Source of the DNA: Streptomyces hilarionis | Lineage (GTDB): Bacteria; Actinomycetota; Actinomycetes; Streptomycetales; Streptomycetaceae | Reading direction: 5' to 3' | NCBI RefSeq assembly: GCF_024539675.1 | Contig: NZ_JAHHIT010000081.1 | Location: 1 to 46,409 of the forward strand | DNA length: 46,409 nucleotides | Shown here: positions 37,167 through 44,884 of the stretch, in pieces | Position numbering within the stretch: the stretch's first letter is position 1 | How the letters are laid out: each line of letters starts with the position of its first letter | Made by a program: the position numbers and the translations under genes | Notes under the pieces: generated by a model | The model's input: only the letters and a program-made list of their open reading frames with translations | The model's database searches: none | What the model was told of the DNA's origin: nothing

Positions 37167-38783
37167 ATGAGTGAGCGCGCCCCCCAGCCGAAGACCGTCC
37201 TGCTCCGCCGTGGAGAGGTCCACAGTCCCGCCGACCCGTTCGCGACCGCGATGGTGGTCGAGCGGGGCCAGGTCGCCTGGGTCGGCTCCGAGGGCGCCGC
37301 CGACGCCTTCGCGGACGGCGTCGACGAGATCGTCGACCTGGACGGCGCCCTCGTCACCCCGGCGTTCACCGATGCCCACGTGCACACCACGTCCACCGGT
37401 CTCGCGCTGACCGGGCTCGACCTGTCCGGCGCGCCCTCCCTGGCCGCCGCCCTCGCCCGCGTGCGCGAGTTCGCGGCCGCCCGCCCGCTGGACAAGGTGC
37501 TGCTCGGGCACGGGTGGGACGCCTCCGGGTGGCCGGAGGGGCGCCCTCCCCGGCGGGAGGAACTGGACGAGGCCACCGGCGGACGGCCCCTCTACCTCAG
37601 CCGCATCGACGTCCACTCGGCCGTCGCCAGCACCGCCCTGCTCGACCGGGCGCCCGGCGTGCGCGCGGCGGCCGGTCACACGGACGGGGAGCCGTTGACC
37701 CGCGACGCGCACCACGTCGTGCGCGACGCGGCGTTCGCAGCCGTGACGCCCGGGCAGCGCGCCGAGGCCCAGCGGGCCGCCCTCGCGCACGCCGCCTCCC
37801 TCGGCATCGGCTCCGTCCACGAGTGCGGCGGCCCGCAGATCTCCTCCGAGGACGACTTCACGGACCTGCTGCGGCTCGCGGCCGCGGAGAGCGGCCCGCG
37901 CGTGGTCGGCTACTGGGCGGAGCAGGACGTCGACAAGGCCCGGGAACTGGGCGCGCTCGGCGCCGCCGGGGACCTGTTCGTCGACGGCGCCCTCGGCTCC
38001 CACACCGCCTGTCTGCACGGCCCGTACGCCGACGCGGACCACACGGGCGCCGCCTACCTGGGCGCCGCCGAGGTGGCCGCGCACGTGACGGCCTGCACCG
38101 AGGCCGGCCTCCAGGCCGGGTTCCACGCCATCGGCGACGCCGCCGTGGGCGCCGTCGTCGACGGGATGCGCGCCGCGGCCGACAAGGTGGGCCTCGCCCG
38201 GATCCGAGCCGCCCGCCACCGGGTGGAGCACGCCGAGATGCTCACGCCCCGGACGATCGCCGCCTTCGCGGAACTGGGCCTCACCGCCTCCGTACAGCCC
38301 GCCTTCGACGCGCTGTGGGGCGGTGAGGAGGGCATGTACGCCCAGCGCCTGGGCGTCGAGCGGGCCCGCACCCTGAACCCCTTCGCCGCCCTGCTGCGGA
38401 CCGGCGTCCCGCTCGCCTTCGGCTCCGACAGCCCGGTCACCCCTCTCGACCCCTGGGGCACGGTCCGCGCCGCCGCCTTCCACCGCACCCCCGGGCACCG
38501 GGTCTCCGTACGGGCCGCGTTCACGGCCCACACGCGGGGCGGATGGCGCGCGATCGGCCGCGACGACGCGGGTGTCCTGGTCCCGGGCGCGCCCGCCGAC
38601 TACGCCGTCTGGCGCACGGACGAGCTGGTCGTCCAGGCCCCCGACGACCGGGTCGCCCGCTGGTCGACCGACCCCCGCTCCGGCACTCCCGGGCTGCCCG
38701 ATCTGACCCCCGGGGCCGCTCTGCCGGTGTGCCTGCGCACGGTGGTCGGCGGCCGGACCGTGTTCGTGCGCCCGAGCGAGTGA
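37167..38783 (+). CDS. YtcJ-like metal-dependent amidohydrolase
   Basis: Amidohydrolase superfamily (TIM-barrel) enzyme of the YtcJ/amidohydrolase_3 type, 538 aa. The metal motif TDAHVHTTSTG lies near residue 68; further metal-site regions are FHAIGDAAVGAVVDGM, HRVEHAEML and FGSDSPVTPLDPW with the catalytic-type aspartate. The C-terminal small beta domain ends GGRTVFVRPSE. Relatives hydrolyse N-substituted formamides or cyclic amides; substrate here unknown. The ATG at 37167 gives a standard N-terminus. The gene is preceded closely by an Lrp-type regulator. Confidence 0.9.
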   Translation: MSERAPQPKTVLLRRGEVHSPADPFATAMVVERGQVAWVGSEGAADAFADGVDEIVDLDGALVTPAFTDAHVHTTSTGLALTGLDLSGAPSLAAALARVREFAAARPLDKVLLGHGWDASGWPEGRPPRREELDEATGGRPLYLSRIDVHSAVASTALLDRAPGVRAAAGHTDGEPLTRDAHHVVRDAAFAAVTPGQRAEAQRAALAHAASLGIGSVHECGGPQISSEDDFTDLLRLAAAESGPRVVGYWAEQDVDKARELGALGAAGDLFVDGALGSHTACLHGPYADADHTGAAYLGAAEVAAHVTACTEAGLQAGFHAIGDAAVGAVVDGMRAAADKVGLARIRAARHRVEHAEMLTPRTIAAFAELGLTASVQPAFDALWGGEEGMYAQRLGVERARTLNPFAALLRTGVPLAFGSDSPVTPLDPWGTVRAAAFHRTPGHRVSVRAAFTAHTRGGWRAIGRDDAGVLVPGAPADYAVWRTDELVVQAPDDRVARWSTDPRSGTPGLPDLTPGAALPVCLRTVVGGRTVFVRPSE

Positions 38784-38892
38784 TCTCCCGGACCGGCGCG
38801 GCGAAGATCACCCGTCCGCCCGGCGTCGTGCCGCCCGCCGCTCCTCGCCTCTGACCAGGGCATTGACGAAAGACCCGCAGGTCGAACCGCTG

Positions 38893-38923
38893 TTGACAGC
38901 CGATGGCGGATGGCCGGTAGGTT
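38893..38923 (+). promoter_or_regulatory. Strong vegetative-type promoter
   Basis: TTGACA (38893-38898), 19-base spacer, TAGGTT (38918-38923): close to the consensus for the principal sigma factor HrdB. The predicted start is about 38930, 420 bases before the next coding start, so it makes either a long leader or a non-coding RNA. Confidence 0.6.
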
Positions 38924-39232
38924 CGGCCGAGTCCACCACCGGACGCCCCGCCGGAGAACGTCCACGCACTCGCCGCGGCGCCGCTGGGTCAGGGACGGTG
39001 TGCCGAGCCGGCGCACCGCCACTGGCAGCCAGGCTCAGCGCCCGCGCCGCGGTGAGGGAACGTTGTGACCGGTCGGGGAGGTGTGACCCGGGTGGGGCCC
39101 GGGCGCTCAGTAGACAACGGCTTTCGGTCGACCCGCAGCCAGCGGATCCCGGGCCGGCCCGAAGAGCGCCGGGCCCCCATCCGCAGCGGGCTTGCGCCGG
39201 GCCCGTCCGGGGTACGGGCGTACATACGAGCC

Positions 39233-39259
39233 CAAAAGCGCGTTCTTACCCCGCTTTTG
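39233..39259. repeat. CAAAAGCG/CGCTTTTG inverted repeat
   Basis: CAAAAGCG (39233-39240) and CGCTTTTG (39252-39259) are perfect inverted copies around 11 bases, an AT-rich patch in otherwise GC-rich sequence. It could be an operator for ppm1 or the end hairpin of the upstream transcript. Confidence 0.6.
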
Positions 39260-39352
39260 CGGGCACGACACCACCATTCGAACGTCCTGTCACGTCATCG
39301 CAGGCCGCGGCCACTATGGTGGACCCCTGCGTACGGACTTGAAGGGGCAGCA

Positions 39353-40492
39353 GTGAACGACGGCGACGGGACCCGCGCGGCACAGGACCGGGGACGGCAG
39401 TTCGGTCCGCTCGGCACGGCCTTGGTGATCATTCCGACCTACAACGAGGCGGAGAACGTCAAGAGCATCGTCGGCCGGGTGCGCAAGGCTGTCCCGGAGG
39501 CCCACGTCCTCGTGGCCGACGACAACAGCCCCGACGGCACCGGCAAGCTCGCCGACGAACTGGCGGCCGAGGACGACCAGGTGCAGGTGCTCCACCGCAA
39601 GGGCAAGGAGGGCCTCGGCGCGGCCTACCTCGCAGGCTTCCAGTGGGGTCTGGACAACGGCTACGGCGTGCTCATCGAGATGGACGCCGACGGCTCCCAC
39701 CAGCCCGAGGAACTGCCCCGGCTGCTCACCGCGCTCAAGGGCGCCGACCTGGTCCTTGGCTCCCGCTGGGTGCCGGGCGGCCGGGTCGTGAACTGGCCCA
39801 GGTCCCGCGAGGTCATCTCGCGCGGCGGCAGCCTCTACTCCCGCATCGCCCTCGACCTCCCGCTGCGCGACATCACCGGCGGCTACCGCGCCTTCCGCCG
39901 CGAGACGCTGGAGGGCCTCGGCCTCGAAGAGGTGGCCTCCCAGGGGTACTGCTTCCAGGTCGACCTGGCCCGCCGCGCGGTCAAGGCCGGGTTCCACGTG
40001 GTGGAGGTGCCCATCACCTTCGTCGAGCGTGAACTCGGCGACTCCAAGATGAGCCGCGACATCCTCGTCGAGGCGCTGTGGCGGGTCACGGCGTGGGGCG
40101 TGGGGGAGCGGGTCGGCAAGATCACCGGCCGCGGGGCCGGCCGGCCGGAACGCCCGCAGCCGTCCGCCCCGGCCCGCGGCGACGCCGCACACGCCGGCGC
40201 CGGGACCACTGCCGACGCCCCGCAGTCCGCGAGCACCGCCGGCGAGGCCGCCGGGGGCGGCGAAGCCACGGCCGGCGCCGCCAAGGACGGTGCAGCCAAG
40301 GACGGCGCGGCCAAGGACGGCGCGGTCGACAACGGTGAGTCGGTGAAGGCCCCCGGAGACGGAGACGCCGTGGAGTCCGGCGACGGAGCGGTCAAGGCCG
40401 CGGCGTCCGGCCCGGAGGCGGCCCGTGACGCCGCCGGGGCGCGGACCGAGGACGCCTCCGGGGACGACGGCAGGCCGCACGGCGACGGCTGA
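39353..40492 (+). CDS. ppm1: Polyprenol monophosphomannose synthase with low-complexity tail
   Basis: Family 2 glycosyltransferase (379 aa) transferring mannose from GDP-mannose to polyprenyl phosphate, the donor for protein O-mannosylation and envelope glycans. GT2 motifs: VIIPTYNEAENV near residue 24, VADDNSPDGTG, EMDADGSHQPEELPRLL and GSRWVPGG. The catalytic part ends near residue 250. The last 120 or so residues are Ala/Gly/Asp-rich, with three exact AAKDG-type repeats; there is no fused Lnt domain, unlike some mycobacterial Ppm1. The GTG at 39353 follows GAAGGGG; the frame continues upstream to 39065 but is not coding. fxsA follows 46 bases later. Confidence 0.93.
   Translation: MNDGDGTRAAQDRGRQFGPLGTALVIIPTYNEAENVKSIVGRVRKAVPEAHVLVADDNSPDGTGKLADELAAEDDQVQVLHRKGKEGLGAAYLAGFQWGLDNGYGVLIEMDADGSHQPEELPRLLTALKGADLVLGSRWVPGGRVVNWPRSREVISRGGSLYSRIALDLPLRDITGGYRAFRRETLEGLGLEEVASQGYCFQVDLARRAVKAGFHVVEVPITFVERELGDSKMSRDILVEALWRVTAWGVGERVGKITGRGAGRPERPQPSAPARGDAAHAGAGTTADAPQSASTAGEAAGGGEATAGAAKDGAAKDGAAKDGAVDNGESVKAPGDGDAVESGDGAVKAAASGPEAARDAAGARTEDASGDDGRPHGDG
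40280..40324 (+). repeat. 15-bp tandem repeat x3 inside ppm1
   Basis: GCCAAGGACGGCGCG-type units are repeated three times with two differences, keeping frame and coding AKDGA each time, in the disordered C-terminal tail. Length variation by slippage would stay in frame. Confidence 0.8.
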
Positions 40493-40538
40493 CCGTCCCC
40501 TTACGCCGCTCTGAGCCGCGTCCGGGCACACTGGAGGC

Positions 40539-41066
40539 ATGACGACTGGCTCTCCGATCCGCGCATACCCCACCGACGCCCAGCCTCGCCGTCCCCAGCC
40601 CCGGCGCTCCCGCCTGCGGACGTTCCTGCCGCTGGGCCTCGCCGCGTGGCTGGTGCTGGAGATCTGGCTGCTGACCGTCGTCGCGGGCGCGACGAGCGGA
40701 CCGGCCGTCCTGCTGATCCTCGTCGCCGGGTTCGTCCTCGGAGCCGTCGTGATCAAGCGGGCGGGGCGGCGGGCCTTCCAGAACCTGAACGAGGCCCTTC
40801 AGCGCGGCTCGGCCCCGCGCAGGGGCGGCAACGGTCTCATGATGCTCGGCGGTCTCCTGCTGATGATCCCGGGCCTGGCCTCCGACGCGATCGGCCTGCT
40901 CCTGCTGCTCCCGCCCGTCCAGAAGGCGGTCAGCGGCTTCGGGGAGCGCAAGCTGCGGGAGGCCGCGAGCACGCCGGGCACCCTCGGCGACGCGTTCCAG
41001 CAGGCCCGCATCCACCGCCCGGACGGCAAGGTGGTCCAGGGCGAGGTCATCAGGGACGAGCAGTGA
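40539..41066 (+). CDS. fxsA: FxsA family membrane protein
   Basis: Protein of 175 aa with the FxsA fold: an Arg/Pro-rich N-terminal tail of about 27 residues, membrane segments LPLGLAAWLVLEIWLLTVVA and VLLILVAGFVLGAVVI, and a third hydrophobic region GGLLLMIPGLASDAIGLLLL with the family-typical IPG-SD. The charged C-terminus contains GEVIRDEQ, usual in Streptomyces homologues. E. coli FxsA counters F-plasmid exclusion of phage T7; the role in actinobacteria is unknown. It follows ppm1 closely and ends before a very strong terminator. Confidence 0.9.
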   Translation: MTTGSPIRAYPTDAQPRRPQPRRSRLRTFLPLGLAAWLVLEIWLLTVVAGATSGPAVLLILVAGFVLGAVVIKRAGRRAFQNLNEALQRGSAPRRGGNGLMMLGGLLLMIPGLASDAIGLLLLLPPVQKAVSGFGERKLREAASTPGTLGDAFQQARIHRPDGKVVQGEVIRDEQ

Positions 41067-41190
41067 CCTCACCGGGCTGATCCCCACGGGGCTGAGTCCC
41101 GCGGCCCTGGGTCCCGACGTCGGGGCCCAGGGCCTGCGCGTTCCCGGGTCCGGGGGGCCGGACCGACTGCCCGCTGGGGTGAAGCGGGCA

Positions 41191-41250
41191 GCACGACGAC
41201 CGCGGGCGCCGTACGTGTTTCCCGTACGGCGCCCGCGGTCGTTGTCGTGC
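41191..41250. terminator. Very long bidirectional terminator, fxsA/rbpA
   Basis: A perfect 20-bp stem (41196-41215 with 41223-41242) and a 7-base loop TGTTTCC, extended by a further five pairs past a bulge out to 41250. It lies between converging fxsA and rbpA. Confidence 0.9.
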
Positions 41251-41279
41251 GCTGTGAAGTCGGTCGCAGCTCCTAGGAG

Positions 41280-41654
41280 CTACGCGCTTTTACGGCTGTC
41301 GCGGGGATGAACCGCGAGGTTCATCGCCCCGGACCGCAGAACGGCCAGGCGCTCCTCGAGGACCTCTTCCAGTTCCTCGCGGGTCCGCCGCTCCATCAGC
41401 ATGTCCCAGTGCGTACGCGCGGGCTTGGCCTTCTTTTCCTCAGGGCCGTCGCCGTCGACCAGGAGTGCAGGGGCTCCGCAGACCTTGCACTCCCACTCCG
41501 GCGGAATCTCCGCCTCGACCGAGAAGGGCATCTCGAACCGATGCCCCTTCTCGCATGCGTACTCCACGGCCTGGCGCGGGGCCAGGTCGATACCGCGGTC
41601 CGTCTCGTAGCTGGTCACCACGAGGCGCGTGCCGCGAAGAGCTCGCTCACTCAT
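41280..41654 (-). CDS. rbpA: RNA polymerase-binding protein RbpA
   Basis: Actinobacterial transcription factor that binds the principal sigma factor and RNA polymerase, stabilising open complexes and linked to rifampicin tolerance (124 aa, the normal length). Cys34, His38, Cys56 and Cys59 (YACEKGHRF and WECKVCGAP) are the structural zinc ligands described in S. coelicolor RbpA. The basic linker is followed by the C-terminal sigma-interaction helix (TREELEEVLEERLAVLRSG). The ATG at 41654 has GGGAGG eight bases upstream. A sigma-R-type promoter lies 64-89 bases upstream. Confidence 0.97.
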   Translation of the reverse strand: MSERALRGTRLVVTSYETDRGIDLAPRQAVEYACEKGHRFEMPFSVEAEIPPEWECKVCGAPALLVDGDGPEEKKAKPARTHWDMLMERRTREELEEVLEERLAVLRSGAMNLAVHPRDSRKSA

Positions 41655-41717
41655 GAATCGTGCCTCCCGGGCTTGTCGCCCACAGGACAGGTGTGTCGCT
41701 GTCGTCGTCATCCGGTC

Positions 41718-41743
41718 AACGTCCGGGCGGCGGTAAAGATTCC
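41718..41743 (-). promoter_or_regulatory. Sigma-R-type promoter of rbpA
   Basis: On the minus strand: GGAAT (41743 to 41739), exactly 18 bases, GTT (41720 to 41718). This is the consensus for the thiol-oxidative-stress sigma factor SigR, and rbpA is a known SigR target in S. coelicolor. Confidence 0.85.
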
Positions 41744-41895
41744 CGATCCGAGTCCGTTCCGGGTCGTGCGTCGCCGTCGTAGCCGCAGCCTTGTCAACCA
41801 GTGCAGTACCCACCGGCGCCCGGTTTGTCACATCTGAAAGGAGATGTCACCCAGCGTTTCGGCATCTTTGACGCGCAGTAACGGTACGCCTGGCA

Positions 41896-41926
41896 GGCCA
41901 AACGCGTACACTACCGCCCTTTGGCC
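41896..41926. terminator. Weak inverted repeat after the UMF1 gene
   Basis: GGCCAAA (41896-41902) and TTTGGCC (41920-41926) flank 17 bases just beyond the stop of the minus-strand MFS gene. It may be its terminator or an rbpA upstream element. Confidence 0.4.
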
Positions 41927-41933
41927 TTGAGCG

Positions 41934-43286
41934 CTAAATCCTCTCGGGCAACGGGTTCCCCGCGTCGCGGATCGCGCGTCGTACGGGTACCCGGGCGAGC
42001 AGCAGGAATCCGAGCACGAAGAAGGCCACCAGCGACACGATCGCGTCCCGGTAGCTGCCGGTGAGCTGGTAGGTGACCCCGAACAGCAGCGGGCCGAGCC
42101 AGCTCATGCCCCGGTCGCTCATCTCGTACGCCGAGAAGTACTCGGCCTCCTTGCCCGGCGGGACGAGGTGCGAGAACAGGGAGCGGGAGAGGGCCTGGCT
42201 GCCGCCCAGAACCAGCCCGATGGCGGCCGCGAGCAGGAAGAACCCCACCGGCGCGCCGGCCGGCAGGAAGTATCCCGCGCCCAGGGTGAGCGTCCAGGCG
42301 GCCAGCGAGCCGAGGATCGTCCGCTTCGCCCCGTAGGTCCGGGCCAGCCGCCCCATGCCCAGCGCGCCCGCCACGGCGAGCACCTGCACCAGCAGCACCG
42401 CGCCGATCAGCGTGGACTGTCCGAGGCCGAGCTCCTCGGAGCCGTAGACCGAGGCCTGCGAGATCACCGTCTGGATGCCGTCGTTGTAGACGAGGTAGGC
42501 GAGAAGGAAGGAGAGGGTCAGCGGATGGCGGCGCATGTCGCGCACCGTCGCGGCGAGCTGCCGCAGCCCCGGAGCCGTCGCCTCCTCCCGCAGGGCGGCC
42601 GGCCGGTCGCGCAGGCGCAGCAGCGGGATCAGCGTGAAACCGCCCCACCACAGTCCCGCCGAGGCCAGGCAGATGCGCACCGCCGTCGACTCGGAGACGC
42701 CGAAGGAGTCGTGGGCGAGATAGAGGACCAGGTTCACGACGAGGACCAGGGAGCCCGCCGCGTAGCCGAAGGCCCAGCCCCGGGAGGAGACGGCGTCGCG
42801 TTCCTCGGGCGGGGCGATCTGCGGCAGGTAGGAGTTGTAGAGCATCATCGCCACCGACTGGGCCGCGTTGGCCACGATCAGCAGCACGCCGCCCAGCAGA
42901 TAGCGGTCGCCGCCCAGGAGGAACATGGCGGTCGTGGCCGCGGCGCCCACGTAGGCGGCCGCGCCCAGCAGCGGCTTCTTGCGGCCGGTGCGGTCGGCGG
43001 CCGCGCCCACCAGCGGCATCACCACCACGGCCACGATCACCGACAGGGAGACCGAGTACGCGAAGAAGGAGCCCGCCCGGACGGGGACGCCCAGGGGATG
43101 CACGTACCCGTCGGAGTCCGCCGCCGCCTTGGCGACCGAGGTCAGGTACGGGCCGAGGAACACGGTGAGCACGCTCGTCGAGTAGACGGAGCACGCCCAG
43201 TCGTAGAAGTACCAGCCGCGCTGCTCGCGCCGCCGCCCGGCGGCCTCGTCGTCGGACGCCGTCGTCCGCACGGTCTCGATGCCCAC
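41934..43286 (-). CDS. UMF1/Atg22-type MFS transporter
   Basis: Membrane transporter (450 aa, about 12 helices) of the UMF1 branch of the major facilitator superfamily, related to vacuolar amino acid effluxer Atg22. Branch-typical N-terminus RGWYFYDWACSVYSTSVLTV, then LVGAAADRTGRKKPLL and MLYNSYLPQIAPPEERDAVS, and FSAYEMSDRGMSWLGPLLFG near the end. The ATG at 43286 starts a 24-residue cytoplasmic tail. The substrate is not known; amino acid export is suggested by the family. The GDPD gene lies 48 bases upstream on the same strand, so the two may be cotranscribed. Confidence 0.9.
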   Translation of the reverse strand: MGIETVRTTASDDEAAGRRREQRGWYFYDWACSVYSTSVLTVFLGPYLTSVAKAAADSDGYVHPLGVPVRAGSFFAYSVSLSVIVAVVVMPLVGAAADRTGRKKPLLGAAAYVGAAATTAMFLLGGDRYLLGGVLLIVANAAQSVAMMLYNSYLPQIAPPEERDAVSSRGWAFGYAAGSLVLVVNLVLYLAHDSFGVSESTAVRICLASAGLWWGGFTLIPLLRLRDRPAALREEATAPGLRQLAATVRDMRRHPLTLSFLLAYLVYNDGIQTVISQASVYGSEELGLGQSTLIGAVLLVQVLAVAGALGMGRLARTYGAKRTILGSLAAWTLTLGAGYFLPAGAPVGFFLLAAAIGLVLGGSQALSRSLFSHLVPPGKEAEYFSAYEMSDRGMSWLGPLLFGVTYQLTGSYRDAIVSLVAFFVLGFLLLARVPVRRAIRDAGNPLPERI

Positions 43287-43334
43287 GCGCCCTCGCTCTC
43301 CGGTGCCGGAACCGCGTGCGGGCGGGGGCCGGGG

Positions 43335-44102
43335 TCAGACCCAGACGCCCCGGTCCTCCATGACCTTGCGCAACGCGTCGATGTGATCGGTCATGATGCC
43401 ATCGACGCCCAGGTCCAGGAGCCGGTGCATCCGATCCGGATCGTTGACCGTCCACACGTGGACCTGCACCCCGCGCGCGTGCGCCGTGCGCAGGAAGCGG
43501 CGGTCGACGACCTGGATGCCCGACTGGGTCTCGGGCACCTGCGCGGCGATCGCCGAGCGGCGCGGCCTCGCGGGCAGCCCCCAGGACCGCAGCCGCAGGT
43601 CCAGCACGCCCCTGGTGCCGTACGAGGTCGCCAGGCGCGGCCCGGCCAGCCGCTGGGCGCGGGCGACGCGCGCCTCCGAGAACGAGCCGACGCAGACGCG
43701 GTCCCACGCGCGCGTGCGCGCGATCAGGTTGAGCAGAGGGTGCAGCGCGGGCTCCGCCTTGAGGTCGACGTTCCACCGCACCTCGGGGAACGTCTCCAGC
43801 AGTTCCTCGAACAGCGGCACGGGTTCCGTGCCCGCCACGCGCGCGTGACGCACCTGCGACCACGACAGGTCGGCTATGCGGCCCGCGCCGTCGGTGACCC
43901 GGTCCAGCGTCGGGTCGTGGAACGCCACGAGCTTGCCGTCCCGCGTGGCGTGCACGTCCGTCTCGACGTAGCGGTACCCCGCGTCCACCGCGCGCCGGAA
44001 CTGCGCCACGGTGTTCTCCAGCCCGGCCGCGGCCCCACCGCGGTGCGCGAAGGGGAGGGGCCCCGGATGGTCGAGGTAGGGGTGGCGTACGAGGCTGGTC
44101 AC
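43335..44102 (-). CDS. Glycerophosphodiester phosphodiesterase
   Basis: TIM-barrel GDPD enzyme (255 aa) cleaving deacylated phospholipid headgroups to glycerol 3-phosphate. Motif FAHRGGAAAGLENTVAQF (first catalytic histidine, glutamate nearby), YVETDVHATRDGKLVAFHD (metal-binding Glu-x-Asp and second histidine) and VHVWTVND near the C-terminus are intact. There is no signal peptide, so it is cytoplasmic. The GTG at 44102 overlaps the end of yczE by four bases, indicating translational coupling with that gene. Confidence 0.94.
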   Translation of the reverse strand: MTSLVRHPYLDHPGPLPFAHRGGAAAGLENTVAQFRRAVDAGYRYVETDVHATRDGKLVAFHDPTLDRVTDGAGRIADLSWSQVRHARVAGTEPVPLFEELLETFPEVRWNVDLKAEPALHPLLNLIARTRAWDRVCVGSFSEARVARAQRLAGPRLATSYGTRGVLDLRLRSWGLPARPRRSAIAAQVPETQSGIQVVDRRFLRTAHARGVQVHVWTVNDPDRMHRLLDLGVDGIMTDHIDALRKVMEDRGVWV

Positions 44103-44785
44103 GGACGCAGTATCGCTCCCCGCGGTGTCCCGGTGGCAACGACCGCGCTGCCGCCGGATGCCGCGGGGAGGGCGAACACCCGCAGGAAGAACTGGGCGAG
44201 CGGTCCGATCGTCACCGCGTACAGCAGGGTGCCGACGCCGATCGTGCCGCCCAGCGCGAACCCGGTGGCCACCACGGCCACCTCCACCGACGTCCGCATC
44301 AGGCGGACCGAACGACCGGTGCGCCGGTGCAGGCCGGTCATCAGGCCGTCCCGCGGGCCCGGGCCGAAGCCGGCCGCGATGTACAGGCCGGTGGCCACGC
44401 CGTTGAGGACGAGCCCGGCCACCAGCAGGGACGCCTGCGCGGTCAGCGTGCGAGCCTCCGGGACGCCCGCGAGGGTGCCGTCCATGGCGAGCCCGACCAC
44501 GAACACGTTGGAGACCGTGCCGAGGCCCGGACGCTGGCGCAGCGGGATCCACAGCAGCAGCACCGCCGCGCCCACGCCGATCGACACGACGCCGATCGAC
44601 AGCCCGGTCAGCTCGGCGAGGCCCTGGTGCAGCACGTTCCACGGCTCCAGGCCCAGGCCCGCCCGCACGAGCAGGGCGGAGCTGGCCCCGTAGAGGGCGA
44701 GCCCGGCGTAGAGCTGGAGCAGCCTGCGGACGACGCGGCCGTTCGGCCCCCGCGAGGGCGGTTCCTGTGGTGACGGCTCGGACAA
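44099..44785 (-). CDS. yczE: YczE-family membrane protein
   Basis: Integral membrane protein (228 aa, about 5-6 helices) of the YczE/YitT-like family: GLALYGASSALLVRAGLGLE and WNVLHQGLAELTGLSIGVVS near the N-terminus, then a glycine-rich segment GFGPGPRDGLMTGLHRRTG shared by the family. The start is TTG at 44785, with GGGGGGA four bases upstream; no ATG or GTG is near. It is divergent from a MocR-type regulator, the arrangement of the yczE-yczR pair, and coupled to the GDPD gene. Transported compound unknown. Confidence 0.88.
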   Translation of the reverse strand: MSEPSPQEPPSRGPNGRVVRRLLQLYAGLALYGASSALLVRAGLGLEPWNVLHQGLAELTGLSIGVVSIGVGAAVLLLWIPLRQRPGLGTVSNVFVVGLAMDGTLAGVPEARTLTAQASLLVAGLVLNGVATGLYIAAGFGPGPRDGLMTGLHRRTGRSVRLMRTSVEVAVVATGFALGGTIGVGTLLYAVTIGPLAQFFLRVFALPAASGGSAVVATGTPRGAILRP

Positions 44786-44884
44786 GGGGTCCCCCCGGTG
44801 GTGGCAGTGGCCTGACTCGTGACACTCTGTGGCTCGGAAGCACCGGTCATCCATGGCCAATTCGGGGAAGGTGGACTGGTAATC
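44786..44884. promoter_or_regulatory. yczE/yczR divergent operator region
   Basis: This 99-bp region is shared by two divergent genes. CCATGGCC at about 44852-44859 is repeated in part as CATGGC at the yczR start, and GGACTGG lies about 15 bases before it. MocR regulators usually bind spaced direct repeats here; exact sites are not resolved. Confidence 0.4.

Larger units (their letters stand above)
38784..39352. other. 569-bp intergenic region upstream of ppm1
   Basis: There is no convincing protein gene; plus-strand frames here are compositionally random. It contains a strong promoter-like sequence (38893-38923), an inverted repeat (39233-39259) and, near the right end, a likely ppm1 promoter with TATGGT at 39315-39320. 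Confidence 0.6.

Noticed and set aside
38863..39342. 159-codon plus-strand frame in the ppm1 upstream gap
   Set aside because: There is no ribosome site, it has low-complexity Arg/Gly/Pro composition and no family resemblance; treated as chance.
39065..39352. N-terminal extension of ppm1
   Set aside because: The residues are not protein-like, cross an inverted repeat and promoter, and the GTG at 39353 with GAAGGGG fits the family start.
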